64,000 nt of DNA from Litomosoides sigmodontis (Eukaryota; Nematoda; Chromadorea; Rhabditida; Onchocercidae), in NCBI GenBank assembly GCA_963070105.1, contig OY718805.1:3654001-3718000 (forward strand), in the 5' to 3' direction. Made by a program: the position numbers and the translations under genes. Numbering within the stretch: position 1 is the first letter of the stretch; every line of letters begins with the position of its first letter. A model generated the notes under the pieces. That model saw nothing but the letters and a program-made list of their open reading frames with translations. It made no database searches and was not told the origin of the DNA. This document shows positions 50,102 to 62,663 of the stretch, piece by piece.

Positions 50102-51216
50102 ATGGTAAATTCCATGGAAGATTCAGTTGTTGTATCGAAACCGGTGAATGCTGCTACAGCAATTACTGCTCCTTCTAAAATGGGACCTGTAAAAGTACTG
50201 AAGCGTAGCGCTCGACGTTGTCTGTTTGGACGTCCGGATCCACAAAATGTTGATCGGTGGTTAACGAAAGAGTTAAATGAAATTCGGCGTGAGCAGCAAC
50301 TGAGATGGGGCTTTCTGTTTAGTCCTGAAAGTCCGTCAGCATCGGCAATCACTTCTGAGTGGGAGTTTACGCCTGTTCCGGCCGAATCGGTAAGTGATTT
50401 TGCTGCAGGTTTTGCTGCATTTTTATCTATGGAAGTTTCAACATGACTATTAATTTAGCATATACTGTCCACTTATGCAATCTTCCGCGTCGTGCTAGAG
50501 TGGACTTCAGGAATGTATGTACAAGGTATTTGCTCAGAATCACTATCTTTTATTATTATGCATTTGTTATAGGTTCCGCAGTTCTATCGCAGTTCTTATT
50601 ATTTGTCCAATCGATGCACACCATGCGAAGCTGAGAACTGCATGCCTTGCAGTAGTAATGTAAGTAACAACTGCGGTATGGATTCGACATCTACATCTGT
50701 GACAACTGACTGCTCAAGTCCAGAAATACCGGTCCTTCCAGCTACATCAAGTCCATTAAAATGCAAAGAACGACGTATAGCTAAGAAGCAGACGAAACTG
50801 ACTGGTGAGTACTTGCACTTTTCGTTCTTTAATTTTTTAATTTTTGGTGAGATGTTTTTGTGTCAAATTTGAAGTTGCGATCACATGTGTATTATATGAA
50901 CAAAAAAGTTGCTTGATGTTTGAGCTAATTGGGTAAGGAAATCTGCATCACTGGCATAAACCTCGTTATGTAGATTTCAATCGAAAACGTTGATCATTTA
51001 TATATTTGTATGTGCTTCTTTTTCCGGCTAGAATTGTGGTTTTGGTTCAGATGAAAATGTCGTGATTTGCATTTCACTGACTTTCCCACTCCTTTTTTTT
51101 TCTTTGCAGCATTTATGAATGTTGATTCACGTAAGCGGTTGCGCCAGCAAACGAAGAAAACTCCATCATCACCGAAATCAATACGTTTGATCGGTCATTG
51201 CAGATCGCTCATATAG
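50102..51216 (+). CDS. cki-1: CIP/KIP (p27-type) CDK inhibitor, copy 1
   Basis: It should bind cyclin-CDK2 in the nucleus and impose G1 arrest. Exons 50102-50389, 50573-50804 and 51110-51216 give 208 aa, in phase, ending TAG. The kinase-inhibitory domain spans about residues 36-106. It has the cyclin-docking ARRCLFG (LFG at 41-43), a linker helix (VDRWLTKELNEIRREQQ), the CDK-binding strand RWGFLF with the conserved Trp, SEWEFTPVP, and the ATP-pocket motif VPQFYR (Phe-Tyr 100-101). The middle is Cys/Ser/Thr-rich (CTPCEAENCMPC). The tail is basic, with NLS-like KERRIAKKQTK and SRKRLRQQTKK, plus TPSSPKS as a possible CDK or GSK3 site. A second ATG at codon 5 is possible. It is paralogous to the gene at 59772-62663, and assignment to cki-1 rather than cki-2 is by position only. 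Confidence 0.93.
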
Positions 51217-54200
51217 ATTAGTGATGCAGAAAGGTCATAGATCAACGATAAGGCTATCAGTGGTGGGAAAAGATAAGCCTGAGTGACATTGCCTTTTAAC
51301 AAGCGGTAATGTTATGAACGGTGTTCATTTTTCATGCTTCACATTGTGCACTGTGGTTCCGAAATTACTGTGATAATGTTGTATAAGGAATTTTTTGCCA
51401 GACATGCGGTCGCCTGTTTTTGTTTCCCTAGGATCAGTCACTTGGGGAGGTGTGAGCAACACTTCTGCTGACGTTTTGACAGGTTCAATTGTGATCAATT
51501 ACTTATCCAATGGCCTCCTCCTCCACTTGTTACATTTGATAACTCGTTACTTTGCCATCGTATTTTAGAATGCATTTTAAAGCGCAATTCCTGAATGTCG
51601 TACGCTGGTGTTGATCGTGGGAAATTACCAGTACTTTTCTGTCCGCATGTTTTTCATATTGTATGTTTGTAGTGAAGTTGCCAAAATGTGTAAAATTGCT
51701 CTTATAAAGAGTATATTTAACACTGCACATAGTTTTCTCTTGTTTTAGTTTTTCATTATTATTTCTATCTGATTGTTTACAAAACTTTTTATGCTATTCA
51801 ACTTTTTTCTTCATCGGTGTAGGTTGTGATTGTAAAATATTGTGGGATTTGGTAGGTTTAAAATTTAATGACTGTTAGTTGTGATTATTGCATTGTGCTT
51901 TAGTAAAATTTGTTTTTTTAAATAGATTTTCGAGTAGCAAATTTACTTTATTTTCCTGCATAAACATTAAACAGAGTATATGTTGTGCTGTTCAAGTAAA
52001 TAAAGATAAGGCATTAATGTTTTAATGAATTAAATTGATAGTCATTTAACAACCGCTTAGTTTGAAGTTAGTGTTGGTCCACAATTTAAAAATGGAGTGC
52101 GCTAAAATTATGCGCTCCGAATGTTTGTTTTTAAGAGGGTTGAATCCTGAGAAATTAACGCAAACATACATTTTTACAATATGAGAGAAAGAGTGGGAAG
52201 ATTTGCCAGAAGGTAAGCATTATCTCTCTTGGTGATGTGAACTTTCAGGACGAAAGTGTATCTTTGCTGCGATAAGAGGATTAGAGAGGTCAATGGTCAG
52301 GCAGGTCGGAGAGTTTTTATTGCTGCCGCATAGAGATGCGTCTAGGAACTAGTTTACTGTAAACGCGCACGTCTTGCGAAGATAAAGTTTCTAGGCATTA
52401 AGGCATTGTTTCCTTCTTCTACACCAAATTGATCAATTATACCTCAAGGTCTCCCTCGGTTCACGTTGCTTCTTTTCCAATTTTCAAAACTGGGGATTAA
52501 AATAGGTGACCTAGTTAAATAGAAAATAAACGCTGTATAATGACAAGTATGCGATCATAACTATAGCGTATGAAATCTACTAACTATACCGAGGACCATT
52601 CATTTTTTTTTCTTTTTTACACATCTGTTAATCGAATGCACAACGATTAGTTTCTCTTTATTGTCAACATTTCTTGATAGCGCATTAAAAAAAATTTTTT
52701 TCCTCCCGCCCCACCCCAATAACCAGATTGCCATAGTTCTTTCTCATCATCATTTCAATTCTATTTTGATCACTACATTGAATCAATCATTCCTACATAT
52801 TTTTCATTATGCAAAATAATGTTCGTTTTGTCGTCAGTAACTTTCACTCGTATATTTTGAATGAAATATTCCATTATCCGGAATAATGATTGTTGCAGCT
52901 CAGAAATGTTTTAAAGAGGAGAATGGAGTAAGCTAGCTTGTTTTAGCAGAAGTCGTAAAACGATACGATTAGCTGAAGTGATTCAGTGAGGGGAAACTAA
53001 AATAACAGTTTGAAAATTAGGGATGAAAAGAAGGAAGAAATAATTTGAATACTTCACTTCCTTCTTCTCTAATGGATTTGTCTACCATTTATGCTCTTTC
53101 AAATTCTTACTTACATTCATAAAACTTACATACTTACAAGCTTACATGTAAGAAACTTAGAAATAGCTTACTTACCTTGATGAGTGACAGATCGCATTGC
53201 ATATATTAGTGTTATTTCAATGTTTACATTGCTGTCAACAAGACAAGAAAACGAGGAGCATATATGGCTCGCTCTCATTTTGTTAAAATTAATTACCGAA
53301 TGAAAAGAAATAATTTGCGGTGAACGTCGGTAACATCATAGGAGTTCCAAAGGCTGAACAGGTTATGTGGCGCAAATTGGATTTATTCTCAAGGTTAATT
53401 AATTACTGGTCGTTTGTAAGAAAACTAAGAGGAAATATAAAAGATAGTTTTAGGAAGTGATCGAGTCTAATTCATAAATGATAACAATTCACAAATGATA
53501 GCATTCATCCTGTTATGCTTTTTGATTTCATATAAGCAATTTAGTGATGAATTGATTGTAAACGAATGAATTACCACTCTCTTCATTTCTCTTGCGCCTA
53601 TAATCATCCTTCATCTTACAATTAAATTCGATAAAAATTGAAAAAAGTGAAGTGAAGGGAAGAAAGCATTTTTAAAGGTTAGCATTAAGCTGTGTGAGAA
53701 AATAAATTGTTGAAGGCAGTCAACGCTCTCTTCTCGTGCATATTTAGTCATTGGGGAGCCATACAAATGTTAAGAACATCTATTTAAGAGAGAAACTGAG
53801 AGATAGAGAGAGAGAGAAAGGGAAAGAGAGATGTGAAATGAAGGAATGAATGAGAAAAAGTTTGATTCAATCAGTTATCAGTGGAATAGAAATTCGATAA
53901 AACAACTAACTACCTGAATGAAATATCTGCTAGAAATTGAAAATGGATGAATGTTGCTAAAATGTACAATGAAACATTGGAAATTAGCTTAAATTTCAAA
54001 AATTTATTAGCAAAAGTGGTACTCAATTAAGCAACGACAACAGGCCATCGAAAAAAAACAATAACAGTTGTTAATAATAAATAATAATAACATTTGATGG
54101 AAAGATTAAAAAAAAAGAAGAGAGGTGTTACCTTAACAATAAAATAAAATAAAAAAGGATATACGAGGTGAGCGAATGACGGAATGAACAAGTGTGAATG

Positions 54201-57200
54201 AAAAAAAATGAACCGAAATGACCTTTCTGTTCTTTTTCATAAAAAGGCAGACAAAAGCACAGATCTACCATTAGCTTCGTTGAAGCTTATTTGCATAAAA
54301 AGATTATGCTCATGAATGGAAAAGCCTTTTTTTGAGCAGACATCAAAAAAGACCGCTTTCATTAGGTAGGTACCATGTTCTAATTATGCAAATGAGATAT
54401 TAAGGGCAAAACATATCCCCATTCACATGTGGAGAAGACAAAAGGAACAAAGGAATGTCATTGAAACAGAAGGTCGCAGGTCAACGTCAGGTTACGATGT
54501 ATTGATATTTTCGTTATTTTCGAAATTAAACAAAAGTGAAAAAGAAAGTAATAATTTGAAGATATTGGATGAACCTAATCAATCAATGCAATGAGTCGTC
54601 ACTCACAATTAAATGAGAAAAATGCTGTGCACATTGTCGTTAATCATTCATACTAACCCATTCTTTGTTTTTTTTTTTTCAATTAGTATCAAAAACGTAA
54701 GGAAAGAAAAAATTTCATGCACTGTTAGAGGTTTCAGTCTTCTTTTGTTCTGGGCGGCCTAATTAGCATAAAAAGGAGAGGTCAGTGTCAGTTCATTAGA
54801 CATCAACAAGGTATATTCATTAATATTCATGAACTATACATCCGTGTATACCTTTTATCCACTCTGCCGATCTATTGTACAACACAAAGTGACCGCTTTC
54901 TACAACTATATATTTATATCGCAGTTCATTAACCATACATTTGCTTATCGCATAAATGAAATTCACGCTTTCTTTCATCCGCTCCTCATACATCTATTAT
55001 TTCGATCTAAAGAATTTGTTGTTTTATAGAAAAAGACTTCGAACTATTTGAAGAAAGACAAGAAGTGAGGTGAAAGTTTATCGATCAATCGATAAACGAT
55101 CAGTGGAGAATCTATTAATGTGCTTATATTTTATGAATTTCGATTAATTTAAAGCAAAAATGACTGCTCCTTTTCTCATATTTCCTCAAAAACAAATTCT
55201 CATATTGTAAAAATCAATTTTTATCATTCTTTCCTAAACATGAAATTCTTTTTTTCTTTCTTTTTGGTTAAGATGGAAACGTTAAGCATTGCGACAAGTG
55301 GTGAGTGATCGATGTGCAAGGAGCAATTAATGATAGCGGTAGCGGTTTTAATCAGAAAATTCGACAATGATGCGGCTAACACTTAAGGGAGGGAGTGAAC
55401 TTCTTGATTGATGAGTCGTTTGGAATTGTAAATTTTCTGACAATAATTTAAAGACGAATCTTCTTTTCTCACCGCTGAACCACTCAAACGATGGGTTGCG
55501 AAAAAAAAAATGGGAAATGGAGCAAAACGCTTTTAGATAGACAATTCACCGCTTTACACTTAAACAGACCCATTACAATGACTGATAGATTAAGACGAAA
55601 AAAAGGAACTTTGCGGTAGACTGTTAATGGCTTCGAGCTAGACAGTATACACGATGTAGAATGCGGTGTTTCTTTTTTTTGGATGGAAAACAGATGATTG
55701 TCGTCCACAATTAGCATTTTTAAACTGAGATAATAAGAAAGTTAGGGTCAGTTTTTTTTCTGAAAAATTTCACTATGAACACTCGAAAAATATTTCATAA
55801 ATTGCGGATTGCTCTTTTCTTGCTTAATTTTGAACAAGTTTTTTTCGTAATTTTCTTTCAAGGAAGAGAAATTAAGTTGCGCACATTTGTCGACGATGTC
55901 TAATAAAACCGAAGATCAATTAAAGACACTAGAAAGCCACCACACTAGCTGAAATTAAATGAACCAAATGGGGAAAAAATCTTGAGAAGTTAAGCATCAA
56001 TAATCAGTGGGAAAATGAGGTGTCTTTGAAATGAAAATTCTGCAATGGAACAAATAGTAAGAGTTGATATATTTAGATTATCACCTTTTCCCCAGGTACA
56101 TTACATACAGCTTTCATAAACTTCAACATTATCAATACAGAAAAATTGCTGCATTAATCCAAAATCTTCCAATTAAAATCAAACCTTTTAGTTACTATTT
56201 TAATTATTAAGAGAAATTACTGGATTGATCAGAAATCCTCCAGCTAAAATCAATCCTCTTAGTTGCTATATTAATTATTATTTAATAAAAAAACTTTCTC
56301 ATTTTCAATCTAGAAATTTTATTTATTCCAAAAAAAAAATTTCATACTTCTGTAATTTCTGTTGCATTGCCGCACAGCGCTAAAGGGTGCCAACTGTATG
56401 AATCACTTACATGCAAATCCATCCATGTCACCACCACAAATCAGTTAATATGTTATCTGAGACAGGTAATTAAAAATCAATTTGCATGAAGTGGCCGCAT
56501 TATTAATGTGCGCCGTACTGAAAACCTATTGCTATGCCATTATGCACTCGCATTTATTGTGGAGGTCATCGTGGTGAACCTTTTTTTTTCTTTTTTTTTT
56601 GCAGTCTTTTTATACGGTAAATCTCTTTTCCTCATTTTTACTGCTAGGATCGGGGACCTAAGATTTCTTCCTTCTTTTTTTTTGCAAACTGTTACAGTAA
56701 TTCTTGATACTATAATAATATCACTTTGATTCAGAGCATCCTGCATTCTGCTGCACAGCAAAAGGATTCAAGGAATACAACACTTCTGTGAACTAAATTT
56801 TTCCATTCACACTTTTCCATAAAAGTTAAATTTTTCCGATAATTAAGACATCCCGCAGTGGCCCGTCAATGATGCATGAATTGTAGGCCAATGGTCACTT
56901 GGACAATGTCGATCGTTCCCTCTTTCCCATCCAATTGAGCTTCTCAGTAATTTCTTCCCATTATGATCAACAAAAGGAGTACAGATTAGATTCATTTTAC
57001 GACAAATTATGCCAACATTTTTATTTAGGATTTAGGGAGAAAGAAAATTTCTTAATTTGATTTTTAAAACTCTTAATAAATTTCCAGTAATTGAAAGCAA
57101 ATCTTAATCCGAAAAAATCACTTAATTCTTGTAGCTTCTAACCAATTCAAAGGAAAAATAGCTACATAAAGAAATAACACGTGAGATTAGGTGAATCAAG

Positions 57201-58700
57201 AAAAAAAATAACGACTTTTACGGTTAAACCGATAAATTCAGAAGGCTTTTGAAATGATTGGCGGAAACCCTTTGAAAATATATATGACCAGAGTTTTTTT
57301 TTTATCAGCTTTAGACAGCTAGTGAACAAAGTATCGTTTTCATAAGCAATCTTGCCGATATACATCATTACATCTAGCCCATTGTAAAGTTTGCTTATGA
57401 GGAGTCAGATTGCAGAGAGAAGGAAACAGGTACCGACTGGGTTCGATCCAAAACAATGATTTAGGGGTAGCTTAGGGTCACCACATGATTGAAGGATGCA
57501 ACACGTTTCGCGTTGTAATTAATCCAAACAAAGGGAATCGATAATTACCTCCTATAAAAAAAGTGTAGTAAACCATCATCGTCTATTTCTACGGTAATAA
57601 CAAAAATAAAAAAAAAAGAAAGTAGGAAAGAAACAATTAACGAAAAATGAAAATTCACAAAATAATGACGTTCATTCTTTACGATAACAATAGCTTCGTG
57701 AAAAACATTGACAAGAAGAAAGGATCAGAAGAATTACCTGAAGTGATAGACGGATGAAACGTAATAATATTCATGTCAATGCTCATTAGGGCAGCGAAAA
57801 AATTCAGGCAATCAATTACTAAGAATTATACGTTAAAAGTGCTCATTCTGTTAGTGCCAATTTGAGATCAAAACAGAAATTCTCCTCGACTAATATGAGT
57901 GCATAAAAATTGTATAGCTAAAAAATTGCCTAATCATATCATTACGATAGTAAATAGGCAAACAATCTATCTCTATCTCGACGACCTCACCCAATCCTGG
58001 CTTAACCTCATGTTCAATCCAATTACCGAAGTGATAGTAAGCTATCGCTAAGTTCGTTGTATTAGTATAGGTACTATTATCAATCATACAAGCACATCAA
58101 ACGTGCTCAGCAGTAGGCAATGATACAGGTGAAACGCTAAACACTGTTTATATAAAGCATTTAAAAAAGTTTTTTATACTTTAAAATTAAGAGTTTCAAA
58201 TGATTTTGACACTCGATCTTATTGTTATTCGAGGTTTTAAATAGCTTAAAATTCATATAACTTATGCAAATGATTCAGAGTTTAATTTCTTTTTTTGTTT
58301 ATTATTATGAGTGTTTGAAATGTTTCGAAAATTACTCAAAACATACATTTGAATGGGAAGAGTACAACCAGATAAGACGAATTCAAATGACTTACAAGAA
58401 TTACCGATTGAAACCGTAATTAAATTTATGTTTGAGGAATACTAATTAGTAACTTAAATAGATTGCTATCTATCCAAGCAATCAATAGCTACTTAGTCTT
58501 GCACAACTGAGTATCCCCACCCCACAAACCAACGGCGATTTTTATATTTGCACCTAACAGCGTCCGATGAATGCGACAATTTGAATACAAGATTACGGTA
58601 CGCTTCCCGCCATGATTTCATTTGGCAACATTTCAAATGTGACAGTCCGCTGACTTGTGAATTTTCGTTGTTTCGTGTTTCACTGTTTTAGTTGCTTGCG

Positions 58701-58766
58701 CTTTCTCTCTCCCTCTCCCTCTCCCTCTCCTCCTCCCCCTCCCCCTCCCTTTCCCTCTCCCTTTCT
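58701..58766 (+). repeat. CCCTCT-type pyrimidine tract
   Basis: A 66-bp run made only of C and T, in hexamer-like CTCCCT units. The complementary GA tract lies about 300 bp downstream at 59064-59092. Confidence 0.92.
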
Positions 58767-59060
58767 AGTCTATCTCTTCTGGTACAGAGGAGATGGACTG
58801 TGTTTAAAGAGATGTAGGAATTGATAAGATATGAGTGTTTACAGAGGAAAGGGTAAGAGGAGAGAGAAAGGGTATGAAAAAAAGGGTATAACTTACTTAC
58901 GTGTGCTACGCAATCCTTAAGTATCTGAAGTTTACATTGTAGTGGGGTGGTAATAAAGGATTGTGTAAAGAAGATGAGAGGGTTCAATTGCTTATAAGTA
59001 GTAGTAGAGTGGCGTGGTGAATTGGGGAAATGTGTTGACGAGGATGGTTAGCAGTTTGTT

Positions 59061-59063
<3 letters not shown>

Positions 59064-59092
<29 letters not shown>
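59064..59092 (+). repeat. (GA)n microsatellite
   Basis: About 14 GA units upstream of the second inhibitor gene. The short frames across it (Arg-Glu repeats) are artefacts. Confidence 0.9.
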
Positions 59093-59094
<2 letters not shown>

Positions 59095-59746
59095 AGCTTT
59101 GTTTGGAGGAGTGAGCAGAGTGCTCGAGGTGGACGAACAACAAATCAGCAATGCTTGGTTTTTGCGTTTCGAAATATTTACAATTTTGAGGCTATTTGTG
59201 GTGATTTATGAGCGTTCGCTAGTGCTAAGCAAGTGGATTGTGAAGATGGAAGGAGAGGGAGGAGGGGGGCTATCTCAAAATGTTTAAATTTTACGGAGTT
59301 TAATTGAGCGTACTGCTTTTAGGCATTTCATGTTCATTTAATTGTTGCAAGGTTAGGGTAATTTTCACTTGATAAAATTGCTGTTATATGTGTACGCTAG
59401 GGACATTTGATCATTTTCATTAAGTTGATTTAGTTTGCTTTTAATTCGTTATTACGGTTGTAAAAGGCATCACTTATTCATTCATTCATTCATTTCTGAC
59501 AGCGTAAAGTGATAAGAACGGATAGACATGCGGTTAGCTAATTTTCGTTTTCGTTTTTTTTGCTGTTGATTTTTTTCCCATTAAAATATTATTTGATTGG
59601 GAAGCGATACAAGCTTTAAAGCTAAAAAGTAGGAGATGATATTTTTTGTTGATATTCATGGTATTTGAGTGAATATAATGTATCGTTTCAATTTTAACTG
59701 AAGTTTTGAATAAGTGAACACACTAATTTTGGTTTGAGGAATCTTT

Positions 59747-59788
59747 ATGCTCGGCAACTACGGGGTAAACGATGCATACTCGAAGTAG
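59747..59788 (+). promoter_or_regulatory. Overlapping upstream ORF at the cki-2 start
   Basis: An ATG at 59747 opens a 13-codon frame in another phase that ends with TAG at 59786-59788, beyond the cki-2 ATG at 59772. If the mRNA begins upstream of 59747, this would restrain cki-2 translation. No splice acceptor of good quality lies between the two ATGs. Confidence 0.4.
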
Positions 59789-62663
59789 GCGTGTGTCTCG
59801 ATGCTTGTTCGGTAAACCAGATCATGAAGAGTTGGAAAAGTGGCTAACGAAAGAACTTGAAGCTATTCAGATAGAGCGGGTATAATGCTTTAACTTCCCT
59901 GCCTTTCATATTTTTGAGATTCCAAGGGAAAATCTTTTTCACATTTTCTTACAGGAGAAAGGCTACGGCTTCGACTTTAAAAATGACCAGCCTATTCCAA
60001 GCACTGCATACATCGTCGAAGCAGTTCCCGAAGGAGAGGTTATTCTTCGGTCTTCAATTATTCAGTTTTTCATGCGAGCCATCAGAAGGCAATTCAATGC
60101 AATATAAAGTTTACTTGTTCTGCTAAACAATATGTCACTAGATTTTAGGTACCACTTTTCTATCGAACAGCCTATTATCCATCAAAAGAGCGCAGTAAGA
60201 ATCGAACGGTTTCTGTCGATTGCGTGGGCAAGAACGTTGAAGGAAGTGACGATGTGGTCGCCTATCATACTCGAAATCGTGATGCAGCTGCAGCGAACTT
60301 GGTATCGAATACACTTATTGTACTTTTTTTTCGTATTTTCAATTCGAGTATTCACGATGATTTTCCTTATGATTTTCTTTAGAATATCACTATTCAAAAT
60401 GTTTCGAAAGGTCGTGTTAAAGCTGCGCCGCATTCTCGAAGTGCTAGGATCCAGCGACCAGCACCACTTAAAGCACGTGCTGTTCGCAAGGTTTCGCGAA
60501 AATCTGCTTTGCGCAAGAAATCGATGAAACAGGCTCTGTTAACCAGTGAGTCTTTCTTCATTTATTCGACGGCTTTCTTTTTTCTTCACACTTCTGAATT
60601 CTCGATTCCAGTCTTTTTAAGTACCTTAATTTTTCCATAGTTGGGTATAATTAAAAATCAAGTCTTTACTCAAGAATTTGTTCTTGAGAACGTTCTATCA
60701 AAAATTTCTTCTAGAAGTTGAAGTTTAAAAGGAAATAACTGGGAAAAACTAATAAAGGATGGCAAACATAAGCAGGTGCTAGCGTTCGCTCTTGCTTATG
60801 ATAATGATTTTTTGCTGACAAGTATCAGTAGCATTTTAACTGAGGTGTAACAGTTTGCTAGCTGCATTTTTTCTTTATTACCTCTCTTTCCTTCTCTTTC
60901 TCTCTCTGACTCTGTCTACTTCCTTTCTTAACAATATACCGCTTCAACAAGTTGCGCAAGCACATCCTGTTGCAGTAGATTGCTCTGACGAATATTTTGA
61001 CAGTGCATGTACGCTTCGATATAAGCAGTTGTTGCTGAAATCCCTTACATGTCATTTTCTGGACTTGAGAGGTAACGAATGATGTTGAAATGGGAAAGGG
61101 ATTAAGCAGAAGGTCATCCCGATAGAAGTTATGTAAACGAACTGTTTTACCGAATAAAATTGCTGCTAATATTTTCTCAAAGAAGTGTTCTTGCTAGGCA
61201 AGGTTTTTAAAATTATATCGTTCGAATGTACAAACAAGTTGTCGTTATTTTTATGCCTCTTTAATCGATGCATTCTTAAATTTACTCTGACCAATTTGTT
61301 GGAGTAATAGGTGAAAACCCGCATTGTGTCCCCCCATGATCGTTATTAAGAGTCATTTTTTATATGAATTAAATGCTCCGTTCCGTGGGAATGCATACTC
61401 ATGAACCTAAATGAAGTGTTTTCGAAAAACTCTCTCGCTCCTAACCATTACTTTGCAAAGCTCCTTTACCTTAAAGTTGAAAAATCATGTACAATTATAG
61501 CAAAACTTTGATACCTGTTTATAAACGTAGCTTCATTTTGTCCGTCTTTTTTCGTTCTGATTTTTTGCTAAAGTCGGTATTCACAAAAATCTGACATGGG
61601 ATTTTGAAACTTGCAGTTTTGGATTGTTGCCGTCGACAATAGGAAGCGTTTACTTGTTCTAGATAGCTGTGAAAGAAATGAATTATGAAAAGTAAGGACG
61701 GAGTAAAAAGGGCAAATGCGAACGGGAGGTTTTAGTATACGCTGTTGTGTTGTGAAAATGTATACAAAAGGCTGCTGCTGCTGCTGCTGCTGTTGACCGT
61801 TGATGACCTTTCCCCTTTCCCTTCTTTAATTGTTCTTTTTCATGCAGTGCTTTCTGTCTTATTCATTGGTGTGTACAGATATACGCGTACTTGTGTCCTG
61901 CACTGGCTTAGTGAGAAGGATATGCTGGGGTAGAGAGGCAGGAGATGAGGGAGATGAAAGAAGTGAAACTTAGTGCGAAAGATTGGCGAGGGAATGGCTC
62001 ATTCAGAAAGTTCACCTCGCATGACATCTTTCACTTCTTCAATTTCATGGAACTTACTAACTTTTGTGTATTTTTATTGATCATCCACATGTATGTGTAT
62101 AATGTGACCGAAATTCCAAAAACTTTCAGATTATTTACCGGTTGTGAAGAAACGGCGTTCGCTTACTCGGTCGGAATCGCCGAAGTTACCTGATGATGTT
62201 CGTATAGAAATGGATTGTTTGAGCACTAAAGTCCTCAACTCTAGTTCCGGTACTACAATTTTCTGTTTTATATCTAAAACTAATTTTCGGAAAAATAGGC
62301 AGGATAGATTTTGATGATTCGAATTCTTCAAATTCTTGGGAGGATTGCATGGGATTATTGTGTGTAGTCAGCAAGTCACCCTCGCATATTAATATAAGTT
62401 CGTTATGTCGGTATGTATTTAAGTAGAGGCGTGAATTTTTTCATCCAAATGGGCACTTTCGTTTGTTAAGCCATGCGTGAATCTGGCTGCCATATCTTCA
62501 ACAAGAAAAAAAGAAGTCAGGGACATACTGTATTTTCTGCTATTTCAAGAATCGTTTTAAAGTTTTTTTAGGATGATTTTTCATGATTGTTTCAGGTATA
62601 AAAACTCGTTGGCAGAGTAGATGTGAAGATCTGTCTTCGAGAAGTCTACGCTCTACGTGTTAA
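59772..62663 (+). CDS. cki-2: CIP/KIP (p27-type) CDK inhibitor, copy 2
   Basis: Exons 59772-59879, 59955-60038, 60149-60301, 60383-60545, 62130-62249 and 62596-62663 give 231 aa, all in phase, ending TAA. The inhibitory domain is nearly N-terminal: SRCLFGKPDHEEL (LFG at 12-14), KWLTKELEAIQIE, then EKGYGFDF, where the Trp of p27 and of copy 1 is Tyr. It continues with AYIVEAVP and VPLFYRTAYY (Phe-Tyr 68-69). The tail is very basic (VRKVSRKSALRKKSMKQ; VKKRRSLTRSESPKLP), fitting a nuclear protein with CDK sites. The intron just before VPLFY sits at the same codon position and phase as the one before VPQFY in copy 1, direct evidence of tandem duplication. The intron inside the domain (after AIQIER) is unique to this copy. 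The long fourth intron holds a CTG repeat. The start follows an overlapping uORF; an upstream exon is possible. Confidence 0.9.
61772..61793 (+). repeat. (CTG)n triplet repeat in a cki-2 intron
   Basis: Seven CTG units inside the 1.58-kb intron 60546-62129. It is on the coding strand but not in an exon. Confidence 0.88.

Larger units (their letters stand above)
51217..59746. other. cki-1 3' UTR and 8.5-kb spacer between the inhibitor genes
   Basis: A poly(A) signal AATAAA at 51999-52004 would give cki-1 a 3' UTR of about 0.8 kb. The rest is AT-rich, with no supported exon on either strand. It has a GA tract near 53787-53832, a strong CT tract at 58701-58766 and a GA tract at 59064-59092. Upstream control DNA for the second inhibitor is the likely content (inference). 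Confidence 0.55.

Noticed and set aside
52443..52449. let-7-like seed match (TACCTCA) downstream of cki-1
   Set aside because: It lies beyond the likely poly(A) signal at 51999-52004, and a single 7-mer match is expected by chance.
57421..57460. GGGTTCGATCC word resembling a tRNA T-arm
   Set aside because: The T-stem pairs only about three bases, and no acceptor, D or anticodon stems can be drawn around it.
60132..60527. 131-codon plus-strand frame
   Set aside because: Overlaps cki-2 exons 3 and 4 in a different phase. The cki-2 frame has the homology.
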